Shown: positions 33,401 through 39,304 of the stretch, one piece after another
Layout: every line of letters begins with the position of its first letter
Numbering within the stretch: the first letter of the stretch is position 1
The notes under the pieces: generated by a model
Seen by the model: only the letters and a program-made list of their open reading frames with translations
Database searches by the model: none
Told to the model about the DNA's origin: nothing
Made by a program: the position numbers and the translations under genes
NCBI GenBank assembly: GCA_911728455.2
Contig: OU452226.1
Location: 21,717,938 to 21,781,937, forward strand
Reading direction: 5' to 3'
From: Marthasterias glacialis
Taxonomy: Eukaryota > Echinodermata > Asteroidea > Forcipulatida > Asteriidae
Length of the DNA stretch: 64,000 nucleotides

Positions 33401-35849
33401 AAGATTGGATAGTGATTCTGGGGCAGGGTCCCGAAAGGGCAGGGCGTAATTTCATGGCACAACTGACCCATAGAATTCTGCGCTTACGACACATAAATTA
33501 GGCACTTCAAAGCGCCAATTCTACAGTCAGCAGCACCATTACGTTAGGCCCTGTACATGCATCTCTTACATGAACGAAAAAAGCAAAGTGGAAAAAAATC
33601 CAACAGCACAAAATTTACACAAATGTCTGGGCGCAATTTTGTGGCATTGCTTACCCTGGTATTCTGCTCTCAAGACCCACAGAATAACAAGCTTTACAGG
33701 GTACTATAAGCGCTGGTTTTCTGTGGTGACCAGCGCCAGGAAATAGGGCACAGTGTTTGACATCCTGATATGTATTGCATTTGTGTGTACATGTAATATG
33801 AAATGTCTAGAGGAGTTTTAGTCAGTTTGTATGCATGATGAGCGAACCCTAACAAATCTTACTCCTAACGAAAAATCCTGGATTCTGTACAGCATCACCA
33901 AATATCAATTTTATTGTATTGTAGAGTACCAAAAATGCTTTGGAGTACTGATTTTATCAAAAGTATGTTAGTTTTGAGTTGAGTTTCAGTAAGAAGGAAG
34001 GAATGGTCCTAGCCAATATGCATTTAACCCTAGCTGTGCTCTGTGTTAAAAATGTGTTAAACATGCCAAGCATTTTTAAGCTGTAAATTATTACATTTTT
34101 TTTGCCAATATAAATTCTGGAAATATTGACGGCAGTCAAGGCATACACTAAGCTGACTTCCTAATCTTTTTGGTCACAACTTGAGCCTTTTTACAAAGGT
34201 CATTTTAGGGTCAAGACAAAATGCGGTACAAATAGGGCCGATTTTTAATGGGGCCTGCTAATACACACAGTCTGAAAATGAGGCTGGTTTAATCAGCCTT
34301 GGACACTGCAGGGGTTTAAGGGAAAAAGATTTGCATGGAGTTATCGCTCAACCTACCTACAACCCACTACCCCTGATGACCCGGTCATTCACTTCACACC
34401 ATTTGTTGATGCACATAAACCTGTTATTGCACTTGTCTTGATGTATTGAAACCACCCCTGGTATTTCATCTTTGTACAAAACTTTCTCCACCATACCAGC
34501 CAGTTAACTCCCAATCACCAAAACTATTTGGGATTTTCACTTTTACCAAATACAGTGGCCCCCAACAATGAGCAGCGTTTGAACTCAATTCCTCACACTC
34601 CTGCTGTTACGCCACCTCCCGTCAAATACAAACCCCAGGGAACCACTGATCTTTTCTCTGGAGACAAGAGCGGGCCGCCTCCAGATCCAGGTAGGCTCAT
34701 TGGGAAAAAGAGCTTGTTCAAAGAAGCGGAGCAAGCGTGGATCCAGAGGTTCAGTCCAGGGCGTCTGGACCCCTCCCTGCTCTCAACAACTTTTTGGTCT
34801 TCTTTTTACTTTATCTTTTTCCTTTTGTAAACTTAAACTTTGTGCCTTTTGCATATAAAATATCCCTAGTCACTCTGCATACCTTAATTCCTTTTGCGCG
34901 CTTGCGTCATAACCATGATCATGGCAACCTTCTAGTTGATACCTTTTCGGGCTTTTGTGTGTGTATGTTTTGGTTTTTTTTTTTTGGGGGGGGGAGGGGT
35001 TTGGGGAACCACTCCAAGAATTCGCGCCTGAGAAGACAGCGAGCAAAGCTTTCACTAAATAATTTGGATGTCCAAGCTGTTTTTTAACGCAAGGCTATAA
35101 AAGCAGTTATAGTACAACTCATTTATTTGGGTTTGTCTGTTTCATGTTGTGATTGTTTTTTTTGCACCAGCACTCACTGTCTCAATAACCTGTTTATAAG
35201 TCAGTGTAAGTTGTGTGCTCCTTTACTTTAACATTTTTTATTGACTTTTAATTCATGAATTTTATAAAAAAAAATTCAAAGTTTGAGTTTAAGACCAATC
35301 CTAGTAGTTTTTGAAAAAGCATGGAAAGTTTGCAGTTACTGTAACTTTTTGGTTATGTGAGATTAACCAGTTCCCGTCAGGATTCTTCCAGTATTTCCAG
35401 TCCAGTCTGACGGAATTATTTTCTCGGTATTGCCGGAACAATTTTTCTTTGAGAGTACCGATGGCACAAAGAAACCTTGACTTGACAAAGCCAAGAGAAC
35501 AAAGATTCTCTTTATTGCACCGTGGTTTTTGTTTTCTCCATCAAGAACATGTCAAATTCATGCACCGTGAATTACAAAACATTTGCAAAGTTTCATCATC
35601 GTTTGACCTTTAAGATGATGGTGTGATGAAGTCAATGCATAAGGTCTATAGTGTCAGACTCGTTTTTCGTTAATTCCATCTCTTTCATCACATGTTTGTT
35701 TGGTTTTTTTTATTCTAGAATCTTTACTGGAGATCAACCAGAAGCTGAGAGAAGAGTTGCTGACGTTGGACGGAGAGATCGAGTACATGAAATATGTGAA
35801 TAAGGCAAAGAATGCACAGACGACAAAACCCAAAGGGAAGCGGAGGTAG
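308..35849 (+). CDS. KIF12: Kinesin-like protein KIF12, complete 18-exon gene (1015 aa)
   Basis: This is an ATP-driven microtubule motor with an N-terminal motor domain. Joining 308-483, 5156-5242, 11859-11940, 12570-12767, 13863-14003, 15195-15330, 15960-16051, 24065-24218, 24816-24934, 25756-25860, 27672-27961, 28937-29134, 29485-29734, 30130-30419, 31787-32022, 33164-33391, 34556-34690 and 35719-35849 gives 3048 nt with consistent phases and GT-AG introns. The motor (about 83-425) has RVRP at 88-91, P-loop GQTGSGKT at 165-172, switch I SSRSH at 289-293 and switch II DLAGSE at 324-329. [28 protein letters not shown] and [16 protein letters not shown] match vertebrate KIF12 from memory. Coiled coils lie at about 431-460 and 540-593. 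Residues 593-972 are low complexity, and a short helix closes the protein. Vertebrate KIF12 is about 650 residues, so the tail is extended. KIF12 belongs to the kinesin-12 family and is linked in mammals to cholestatic liver and cystic kidney disease; its role here is not shown by sequence. Confidence 0.93.
1268..1480 (+). repeat. Dispersed repeat, copy 1 of 3
   Basis: The block beginning AGCCCCTTCTCAACATTGG recurs at 25372-25585 in the same orientation and, more diverged, at about 58955-59160 inverted. Shared landmarks are GTGAAAATTTCAGCTCA and GAGACGAAAACTA. Class unknown; probably non-autonomous DNA transposon sequence. Confidence 0.65.
1491..1932 (+). mobile_element. Inverted-repeat element with palindromic core
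   Basis: The ends match as inverted repeats: GGGTAATTCCACCAAGTTGG at the left, and at the right the complement starting GGGTCATTCCACC. The middle (about 1701-1746) is itself a near-perfect palindrome built on ATTCTGGATGTAACA. The whole 442 bp could fold back on itself. No transposase is present. Confidence 0.7.
2847..3024 (+). mobile_element. CAGGCCT MITE, family 1, copy A
   Basis: It has terminal inverted repeats CAGGCCTCGATCTTA and TAAGATCAAGGCCTG. It is flanked by a perfect 6-bp target duplication ACGTTG (2841-2846 and 3025-3030). Inside are repeated GGGCATGCTGGCCAA motifs. No coding capacity. Confidence 0.88.
3130..3290 (-). repeat. tRNA-derived SINE-like block
   Basis: The complement contains a B-box-like GGTTCGAATCC (about 3198-3208). 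No full tRNA cloverleaf is evident. Limits are approximate. Confidence 0.4.
5156..5242 (+). CDS. KIF12: KIF12 exon 2 (residues 59-88), start of motor
   Basis: The acceptor is TTTCAG and the donor AG|GTAGGT. It ends in EQVNVVVR, the first beta strand of the kinesin motor. Phase is 2 on both sides and joins exon 3 to complete the Arg of RVRP. Confidence 0.9.
5401..5720 (+). repeat. Degenerate minisatellite, unit about 50 bp
   Basis: Units share GATTTTGAAGGATTGAGGCA, then GTAGGGATCCTACAAAACTC. At least six diverged units are visible, with unequal lengths. Confidence 0.7.
8517..8651 (+). mobile_element. GGGCCCAATT-family MITE
   Basis: It starts GGGCCCAATTTCATGGC and ends CCATGTAATTGGGCCCTG, which are inverted repeats. 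Related blocks lie at 33436-33549 and 33625-33750. Confidence 0.65.
9461..10258 (+). repeat. Tandem duplication, copy 1 (about 0.8 kb)
   Basis: It begins ACCCTCCGGGGCTGATAATA and is repeated head to tail starting at 10259, with high similarity throughout. This copy lacks the MITE found in copy 2, so it preserves the unoccupied site. Confidence 0.88.
10259..11209 (+). repeat. Tandem duplication, copy 2, with MITE insertion
   Basis: It is the same unit as the preceding 0.8 kb with scattered substitutions. The extra length is explained by the family 1 MITE at 10922-11080 plus its 6-bp target duplication. Confidence 0.88.
10922..11080 (+). mobile_element. CAGGCCT MITE, family 1, copy B
   Basis: It starts CAGGCCTTGATCTTAAG and ends CTAGGCCTG, flanked by ATGTAC on both sides (10916-10921 and 11081-11086). 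The right end has lost part of the inverted repeat. Confidence 0.86.
11491..11710 (+). mobile_element. GGGCCCAATT-family MITE, diverged
   Basis: It starts GGCCCGATTGCATAAAG and ends CTGAAATAGGGCCCTGA, with GCTTAGCA motifs inside. It is followed by KIF12 exon 3 within 150 bp. Confidence 0.55.
11859..11940 (+). CDS. KIF12: KIF12 exon 3 (residues 88-115)
   Basis: It completes [12 protein letters not shown], the nucleotide-base binding motif of kinesins, and continues into the first beta-hairpin. The donor is ACG|GTCAGT, phase 0. Confidence 0.92.
12080..12462 (-). pseudogene. 5'-truncated non-LTR retrotransposon, reverse transcriptase C-terminus
   Basis: On the minus strand the sequence encodes [20 protein letters not shown] and then [19 protein letters not shown], the characteristic C-terminal end of CR1/L2-type LINE ORF2. 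The 3' tail reads GTAAAGCGCATTGAGATG and ends in TTATTATTA-type repeats near 12090, as expected for such elements. It lies in KIF12 intron 3 in antisense. Confidence 0.82.
12570..12767 (+). CDS. KIF12: KIF12 exon 4 (residues 116-181), P-loop
   Basis: It contains [17 protein letters not shown], the Walker A site binding the ATP phosphates, preceded by the FSAVFD strand. Both ends are phase 0. The TITGP ending resembles the KIF12 P-loop flank rather than the usual kinesin TMxG. Confidence 0.96.
12768..13862 (+). other. KIF12: KIF12 intron 4 with repeat-like block
   Basis: The block at about 13205-13495 (TTGACCCCCTGCA, CTAAAATGCACACTTCA, GATTATTGTGATGACG) resembles 60540-60740 in the same order, so it is a dispersed repeat. 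A C-run lies near 13086. Nothing else is identified. Confidence 0.5.
13863..14003 (+). CDS. KIF12: KIF12 exon 5 (residues 182-228)
   Basis: It encodes the [12 protein letters not shown] helix and [11 protein letters not shown], the conserved beta strand and helix 3 start of kinesins. Phase is 0 at both ends. Confidence 0.94.
14897..15000. repeat. Foldback (hairpin) in KIF12 intron 5
   Basis: CAATGGGAGACTTTTG at 14897-14912 is matched by its complement at 14985-15000. Inner arms at 14914-14936 and 14946-14968 also pair, leaving a loop of about 9 nt. It is probably a short foldback element. Confidence 0.8.
15195..15330 (+). CDS. KIF12: KIF12 exon 6 (residues 229-274)
   Basis: It encodes VKDLLNPS, then [16 protein letters not shown], the stretch most diagnostic of KIF12 (human has LPVRWNKTRGFYVEQL). 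It ends in LAVLEEG. The donor AAG|GTAAGG leaves phase 1. Confidence 0.95.
15385..15460 (-). repeat. Repeat carrying a histone-mRNA-like 3' stem-loop
   Basis: On the minus strand, GGTTCT-TTTC-AGAACC (15393-15408) followed by ACCACA matches the canonical metazoan histone mRNA 3' stem-loop. The adjacent AACGTTTCGATCAGTATGC also occurs, in complement, at about 10060-10100 and 10840-10895. No histone coding sequence is near. Confidence 0.55.
15654..15867 (-). mobile_element. CAGGCCT MITE, family 1, copy C (inverted)
   Basis: Its ends are CAGGCCTTGATCTTA and TAAGATCGAGGCCTG. It lies opposite in orientation to the other copies. An internal 33-bp segment with GCCAGCATGCCCTTGTACAA is tandemly doubled, explaining the greater length. 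No clean target duplication is visible. It ends 92 bp before KIF12 exon 7. Confidence 0.82.
15960..16051 (+). CDS. KIF12: KIF12 exon 7 (residues 274-304), switch I
   Basis: It contains NEYSSRSH, the switch I motif that senses gamma-phosphate and coordinates magnesium. It is followed by an intron of about 8 kb, the longest in the gene. Confidence 0.95.
19161..19746 (+). mobile_element. GGGCCCAATT-family MITE split by another element
   Basis: The left part starts GGGCCCAATTTCCTAGC and the right part ends CTATGAAATTGGGCC. The two halves are separated by the element at 19334-19721. A partial second copy of this family follows to about 19845. Confidence 0.7.
19334..19721 (+). mobile_element. TTAA-flanked TIR element nested in a MITE
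   Basis: It is flanked by TTAA on both sides (19330-19333 and 19722-19725), with short inverted ends AGGCATTGC and TTTGCCT. It contains a perfect 13-bp-arm hairpin CTGAGAAGCGTTA at 19503-19534. TTAA target use points to a piggyBac- or Kolobok-type mobiliser. No ORF. Confidence 0.75.
19981..20157 (+). mobile_element. CAGGCCTG MITE, family 2, copy A
   Basis: It begins CAGGCCTGATTGGTTCG, ends TATCAGGCCTG and is flanked by a perfect 6-bp duplication GAAGCC (19975-19980 and 20158-20163). The interior has AAGGGCAAGGGCACCAAGG and GCCTCTGTTGCCTCTG motifs. Confidence 0.87.
20855..20960 (+). repeat. tRNA-derived SINE head
   Basis: An A-box-like TAGTCTAGTTGG (20861-20872) and a B-box GGGTTCAAATCCC (20906-20918) stand about 45 bp apart, and CTCGG/CCGAG can pair as an acceptor stem. 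The anticodon arm does not pair well. A decayed relative lies near 60955-61030. Confidence 0.55.
22370..22640 (+). repeat. tRNA-derived SINE
   Basis: It has an A-box-like TTGGCGTAGTGG, B-box GGGTTCGAATCC (22421-22432), a body with GGGGTTTTCCTCCCACATC and an AATAATAATAA tail at about 22628. Confidence 0.7.
23341..23525 (+). mobile_element. CAGGCCTG MITE, family 2, copy B
   Basis: It has the same interior as the 19.98-kb copy (AAGGGCAAGGGCAC, GAAGGGCACCTC, TTGCCTCCGTTGCCTCCG) and the same right end TATCAGGCCTG. Target duplications are not clear. Confidence 0.78.
23746..23891 (+). mobile_element. AAGCCCGGTTCATACTT TIR element
   Basis: The ends AAGCCCGGTTCATACTT and AAGTATGAACCTGGCTT are inverted repeats, and the interior GCAAATGCAAAGGCGAAGCG also recurs in complement. 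It is a 146-bp MITE ending 174 bp before KIF12 exon 8. Confidence 0.82.
24065..24218 (+). CDS. KIF12: KIF12 exon 8 (residues 305-356), switch II
   Basis: It contains [10 protein letters not shown] (switch II) and [10 protein letters not shown] at the start of helix 4, the microtubule-facing relay helix. The donor CTCG|GTGAGT leaves phase 1. Confidence 0.96.
24431..24628 (+). mobile_element. GGGCCCAATT-family MITE (best copy)
   Basis: It starts GGGCCCAATTTTGTAGAAG and ends GCTCTATAAATTGGGTCTTG, with GCTTTTAAAAGCAG near both ends. It lies in KIF12 intron 8. Confidence 0.78.
24816..24934 (+). CDS. KIF12: KIF12 exon 9 (residues 356-395)
   Basis: It encodes GNCISAL, then [19 protein letters not shown], the conserved helix 5 region that contacts tubulin. 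The acceptor is TTTGTAG and the end is phase 0. Confidence 0.96.
25154..25322 (+). mobile_element. CAGGCCTG-ended MITE, variant interior
   Basis: It starts CAAGCCTGG and ends TTTCAGGCCTG. The interior (TTGGTGCCCCTTTAAAAG, GGAAGTGCCCTTTGC) matches blocks at about 21760-21900 and 29165-29335, forming a sister subfamily to family 2. Confidence 0.65.
25372..25585 (+). repeat. Dispersed repeat, copy 2 of 3
   Basis: It matches 1268-1480 closely in the same orientation (CTGACTGTAAATGCTTCCAT and GTGAAAATTTCAGCTCA). It lies in KIF12 intron 9. Confidence 0.65.
25756..25860 (+). CDS. KIF12: KIF12 exon 10 (residues 396-430), motor end and neck linker
   Basis: It encodes the last beta strand (IACITPS) and the [18 protein letters not shown] helix that ends kinesin motors, running into the neck linker. 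Phase is 0 at both ends. Confidence 0.95.
26777..26912 (+). mobile_element. GGGGCGGATTTCACAAA palindromic MITE
   Basis: The ends are CCTGGGGCGGATTTCACAAA and TTTGTGAAATCCACCCCAGG. The interior repeats TTAGGACTAGTCCTAA, so most of the 136 bp is palindromic. Confidence 0.85.
27450..27649 (-). mobile_element. GGGCCCAATT-family MITE, diverged
   Basis: The right end reads CTCTGTGAAATTAGGCCCTG, the left end TTTCATGAGCAGCTTGAGCA, and the middle has TAGCAGCAGC and ACCATCTGTGACTG as in other copies. It ends 22 bp before KIF12 exon 11, close to the likely branch point. Confidence 0.65.
27672..27961 (+). CDS. KIF12: KIF12 exon 11 (residues 431-527), neck coiled coil
   Basis: It opens with a charged heptad helix ([20 protein letters not shown]), then a Ser/Thr/Asp-rich linker and a basic [11 protein letters not shown] segment. 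The donor is CAG|GTAGTG, phase 2. Confidence 0.92.
27962..28936 (+). other. KIF12: KIF12 intron 11
   Basis: It is non-coding, T-rich near 28120-28160. I recognise no repeat or gene. It ends in a tandem AAGCAG acceptor. Confidence 0.5.
28931..28936 (+). promoter_or_regulatory. KIF12: NAGNAG tandem splice acceptor of exon 12
   Basis: AAGCAG offers two acceptors three bases apart, and both keep the frame. Using the first adds one Ser codon at the start of the stalk helix region. The second, CAG, is the stronger type. Confidence 0.6.
28937..29134 (+). CDS. KIF12: KIF12 exon 12 (residues 527-593), stalk coiled coil
   Basis: It encodes [19 protein letters not shown] and further heptads, aligning with LYGMLQEFMLENERLR in human KIF12. 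Its acceptor is a tandem AAGCAG, so an alternative start at 28934 would add one Ser codon in frame. Confidence 0.93.
29485..29734 (+). CDS. KIF12: KIF12 exon 13 (residues 593-676), disordered tail
   Basis: It encodes a Ser/Gln/Gly/Pro-rich segment with no fold recognised. The donor is CAG|GTGAGA. The last about 75 bases of the exon and the donor recur twice in the next intron. Confidence 0.88.
29660..29935 (+). repeat. Exon 13 3' end in three tandem copies
   Basis: AGCCCTCAGTC plus GCAG(C/T)GGTGGGAT-type sequence occurs at 29676, 29789 and 29905, a period of 113-116 bp. The first copy is the exon end with its donor, the second retains the donor CAGGTGAGAGGT (29845-29856), and the third stops before it. 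Confidence 0.85.
30130..30419 (+). CDS. KIF12: KIF12 exon 14 (residues 677-773), Pro/Gln/His/Tyr-rich
   Basis: It encodes a segment rich in His, Tyr, Pro, Gln and Ser (for example [14 protein letters not shown]), a composition typical of low-complexity, condensation-prone regions. The donor AA|GTAAGT leaves phase 2. Confidence 0.87.
30420..31786 (+). other. KIF12: KIF12 intron 14
   Basis: It is non-coding and T-rich. A SINE- or LINE-like tail (GCGCGGTATAAATGTTCAAT, then an ATT run at about 31601-31626) is the only structure I recognise. Confidence 0.5.
31787..32022 (+). CDS. KIF12: KIF12 exon 15 (residues 773-852)
   Basis: It is disordered and Ser/Pro/Gly-rich. The exon is placed by an acceptor CTAAAAAG, a donor AGAG|GTAAGT and the only open frame that keeps phase with exons 14 and 16. 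Confidence 0.82.
32734..32907 (+). mobile_element. CAGGCCT MITE, family 1, copy D
   Basis: It starts CAAGCCTCGATCTTAAG and ends TTAAGATCAAGGCCTG. It is flanked by a perfect 6-bp duplication CCGTAG (32728-32733 and 32908-32913). It lies in KIF12 intron 15. Confidence 0.88.
33164..33391 (+). CDS. KIF12: KIF12 exon 16 (residues 852-928)
   Basis: It is disordered and rich in Lys, Gly, Asn and Gln. It has a strong acceptor (T-run then CAG) and donor GGTG|GTGAGT, phase 1 at both ends. Confidence 0.85.
33436..33750 (+). repeat. Two diverged GGGCCCAATT-type MITEs in intron 16
   Basis: Blocks at 33436-33549 (CGTAATTTCATGGCAC to TACGTTAGGCCCTG) and 33625-33750 (GCGCAATTTTGTGGCA to CAGCGCCAGGAAATAGGGC) resemble the MITE at 8517-8651. 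Confidence 0.55.
34556..34690 (+). CDS. KIF12: KIF12 exon 17 (residues 928-973)
   Basis: It is a Pro-rich linker ([13 protein letters not shown]) with a TDLFSGD motif. The acceptor is AATACAG and the donor CCAG|GTAGGC. It is phase 1 at both ends, so it could be skipped without breaking frame. Confidence 0.82.
34691..35718 (+). other. KIF12: KIF12 intron 17
   Basis: It is non-coding. A T/G-rich run lies near 34975-35000. The stretch 35590-35655 (AAGATGATGGTGTGATGAAG to GGTCTATAG) resembles the end of the AGACC element at 41926-42093. Nothing else is recognised. Confidence 0.45.
35719..35849 (+). CDS. KIF12: KIF12 exon 18 (residues 973-1015), C-terminal coiled coil
   Basis: It encodes a leucine-rich heptad helix ([20 protein letters not shown]), then a basic KPKGKRR ending and TAG at 35847-35849. 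A short helix also ends vertebrate KIF12, so this part of the tail is probably functional. Confidence 0.9.
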
Positions 35850-37460
35850 TACACACAAAACAAAACATCATCATACGTTGAAATGCAATGTTAGCGCTAG
35901 TACAGCTCAGGATATCTTACCAATGCTTCCTGGACAGTCCGGGAAAGCTGTAGTGTACAGATATAAGAAGCGCCGCTGGCTTATACAGTGATCAAGCTTG
36001 GCTGAGATGGAGGGAGTTCTGGACAGTTTTTTTTTTTGAGGCAGACACTGGCCAAGTAAAGTAAGCCAGCAAGCTATCAAAGAACCTTGAAGCTTAAAAT
36101 GGCAACATGCTAACCAGCTGCACTACTTGGAACCAGCTGCTCACGTTGAATTCTTGAAGGCAGCCTCTGGAGATCTGAAGAGCCTTTGAAGGATGGGCTG
36201 ATCCAACCATAATATCATAAAGTGCTAAATGTGGAAGAAGTTTTACACGACACCGGTTATTCAGAACAGGCCAACTAGCCTGACATTAAATATGACAAGC
36301 CAGCCGCTGCAGGTTTGAAGAGCCTTTGAATGAACCGTTCAATCAGGCTTGTTGTACATTATGACGGTACATGCTGAATATGTTTTGCAAGGTGCTTGTA
36401 TTCAAAGGAGACCAAACATGTCTGCAGGGCAAGTATAAATCCAGCTGGTATTCGGAGCAGACAAAACAAGCCTGCAGGGTAAGTAATCCAGCAACTCTGC
36501 CTGGACAGATCATCTGGCTTATCTTGTGCTCAGTTGAATCTCCAGTAAGGGTAAGCCAACAAACAGAACCATAAAGGACAATTAGCAACTTCCAAGACAA
36601 CCAATGAATGTTGATTGAAACAGCCGATGAAGTGTATAACTGGGATGTTTCCACAAGGTGCTTCCGATCTGTGTGAGGTGTAGGCAAACAGACCAAAAAG
36701 TTGTGATGGCTGCAGCACAAAGACTTGCCCCGTCATTGGCCACAAGTTGTTAACAGGACTTTGGAAGCATTTCTTCACAGCGAAGAAAATGCAACAGCTT
36801 TCACAAGGTGTTTTCAAAAGGGTTTGCTGGCTTCTCGCCTCCTCATCCCAGCAGGACGAGTCTGCTGACTTTGTTGCAAGTCTGCCAGCTGATCCACAGT
36901 TGAAATTTGCTTATATTCCAATGACAACACCTTTGGGTCCGACGACTTCCATGGTACAGATCCTGAAATTATTGTGCATTGATAAGGAGTACCTATTAAT
37001 ATAACACTATGAGCGTCGCAGTCACAATCTGAAGCTGATTTGTTGATGACACTTGAAAATATTTTGCTTGCTATGGGTTGTATCTTCATAAGATGAAATT
37101 TACATGATTGCTTGCAATAGGTTGAATCTTCATAAAATTTACACACAAGTTGAACCACCAGAAGAGAATTTTGACCAGTCCAACTGGGATTTGGCTAGAG
37201 GTTGTGTGGCCAATAATACTCTAAGAACAACCAATCAGGAAAATAAAAACACTTGGTCCAGCATTGTTTGAGGTTTTGTTACTGTTACCATGGTATTAGT
37301 TTTCTTTTTTATTTCTTGTACATATGTTTTTTCGGTTTATAATTTGGTGTGCAATATAATTTCACTTCTCAAAACACAGACTATCAATTTGCCTGTGAAC
37401 TATTGTTATAATATTGTGTGCTTCCTTGCTGAATGAAATAAACGTTTGGAATTTTTCACT
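35850..37460 (+). other. KIF12: Probable KIF12 3' UTR
   Basis: About 1.6 kb without coding potential follows the stop. It holds degenerate internal repeats, such as GAGCCTTTGAA at about 36180 and 36320 and two CTGCAGG(G/T) blocks near 36423-36480. The 3' end is inferred from the polyadenylation signals. Confidence 0.5.
37437..37442 (+). promoter_or_regulatory. KIF12: Polyadenylation signal AATAAA (distal)
   Basis: A canonical hexamer lies about 1.6 kb past the stop and is followed by a T-rich stretch. A second hexamer at 37242-37247 is an alternative. Use of either is inferred. Confidence 0.5.
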
Positions 37461-38430
37461 CCCATCGTTTCTTCTTTGGACAAAAACATGGCAACAAAAG
37501 TCAGACACTCATGTTTGGGCAAGTTCATTACTTCTGTCACAAGTCTCTATGTTCTACCCACAATTTTTTTTTAGTTTCTTCTGGAAAGTTGTGATCCTGG
37601 ATCATCCGCTGAGTCAAGACGTTTTTTTTTTAGACTCACAAGATCTATAGCTAAGAGGAAAACGATGGACACAGCGGCAATTAGGAAACACAAGAAATTT
37701 ATTGTGGCATACAGAAATGCATAATTTATTATAAGTAATTATATTATTATATATTATAAAGGGGATTTGAAACTTGGCATGGTGGAGGGTGGAAAGACTA
37801 CCTAGTAAGGTTTACGATAACACCATGAAAATAATCGCTCTGTGAGTTGTGGTGTCTCTGAAAAGCGCCGGTGGTGTGACGACGATTTCTATTAAGTGCA
37901 CTCTCGTCAAGCCATGATTGGTAGTCATGAATGAAATTGCACCAACTGGTATGCTTACCCTCTTTGAATCAAGACAGGGTACAGCTATGGATTATTTAAA
38001 ATAATAACACTGCTGCTTGTATGGACATATCATTGACTGAAGCTTTTGGTTCAGCATGTGGGCATGCAACCCCCTTTTTTCCTTTTTATTTAATTTTTTT
38101 TTACCCATCCTGTTCGTGTGATGTAATTCCACTGTAAGCCACGCCTACTTCACATAAACTGTCTCCACTGATTACCAAAAGCCCATTGGAAATTATTCAT
38201 TGAGCCATTTTTTCCTCTATGATAGTTTACGCCAGAAAGGTTTAATAATTGGACTTGGCTTTTACATAAATGTTCTTCAAAGACTATCAAGGTCTTCTGA
38301 GAATTAAAACGATGAAATTTGTGATTTGGGGTAGAAATTACACAAAAACATCGGCCAGCTTTGGAGCCGGAAGAAGCAAACCTGTGGGCATGCAGCACAT
38401 ACGCACTCATGTGATACAATAACTTGCCTA

Positions 38431-38559
38431 CACTCTAAAACTAAAGTTAATCAAAACAGCCCTAATTAGTCATTTTGACCATTTTTGATTACTTTTTAGT
38501 CAAAATGGGGTCTAAAATGATTTATTAAAGCTGTTTTGACTAAGTTAGTCTTTAGAGTG
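38431..38559 (+). mobile_element. TA-flanked palindromic MITE (CACTCTAAA)
   Basis: The ends CACTCTAAAACTAAAGTTA and CTTTAGAGTG are inverted and bounded by TA dinucleotides (38429-38430 and 38560-38561), as in Tc1/mariner-type insertions. The interior (AGTCATTTTGAC, AGTCAAAATG) is also self-complementary. Confidence 0.78.
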
Positions 38560-38825
38560 TATAGGATAGACCTTTTGCATCTGCATATTATTGTGTCTCT
38601 GGACGAGGGCGCTCTTTCTCAAAGTGGTCAAAAGGTTGCTCATTGGTTTATCTTGTGCACAGCAAGTACACACATACTCATTGTTTTATTATCATTTTTT
38701 AACATGTATCTAAGATGTTGGAGGGATGTCACCAGTGCATTATTAAGGACGCTCTGTGAGTGTTATTAAACCAGGGTCTCCTTGTCCACCGGTTGTTAAG
38801 CATTTTCCTGTGTTTGATGAGTATC

Positions 38826-39135
38826 GAGCTCGAGTTGTGTTGGCTGGGTCATCAGAGAGTCGGGGTTCGAGTCACTTGTGTTCTTGGGCAAGACACTCAA
38901 CTATAATTGCTTCTCATCACCCAGGGGGTAAATGGTATACCTGCGAGGGTAGAGATTGTTGAAGTGAATGGTTAGCAATCTGTGGGCTAATTTAGTGACC
39001 GGTGCTGCATTCTCTTAAGGAGTTGAGATGGTTTCAAGTGTGCTTAAGGCCCAATGAATGGGGCGGGGTAGTAATAGTGTGAGGTGCTTTGACACAATGT
39101 TTAAAAGTGCCCAATAAATGCCTAGTAATATAATT
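38826..39135 (+). repeat. tRNA-derived SINE
   Basis: It has a B-box-like GGGGTTCGAGTC (38863-38874), a body TCTTGGGCAAGACACTCAAC and CACCCAGGGGGTAAATGG, and a tail ending AATAAATGCCTAGTAATATA. Confidence 0.65.
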
Positions 39136-39172
39136 ATTTTTTATTAGAGGATTCAGAAGGTGATCGTTTTAA

Positions 39173-39304
39173 TAGACCTATCCATTTAGCCCCGCCCTCT
39201 GTGCGCACGCGCCAGATGCACTAACATGTTTGTCGGACTCTTGGTTGTGCAATCACGTCTGTGATTGGTCAATCCAGCAAGGGCGGGGCTTAATGGATCT
39301 GTCT
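39173..39304 (+). mobile_element. AGACC-family MITE (CCATTTAGCCCCGCCC)
   Basis: The ends AGACCTATCCATTTAGCCCC and GGGGCTTAATGGATCTGTCT are inverted and bounded by AT. It is one of three copies of this subfamily in the window. Confidence 0.8.
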
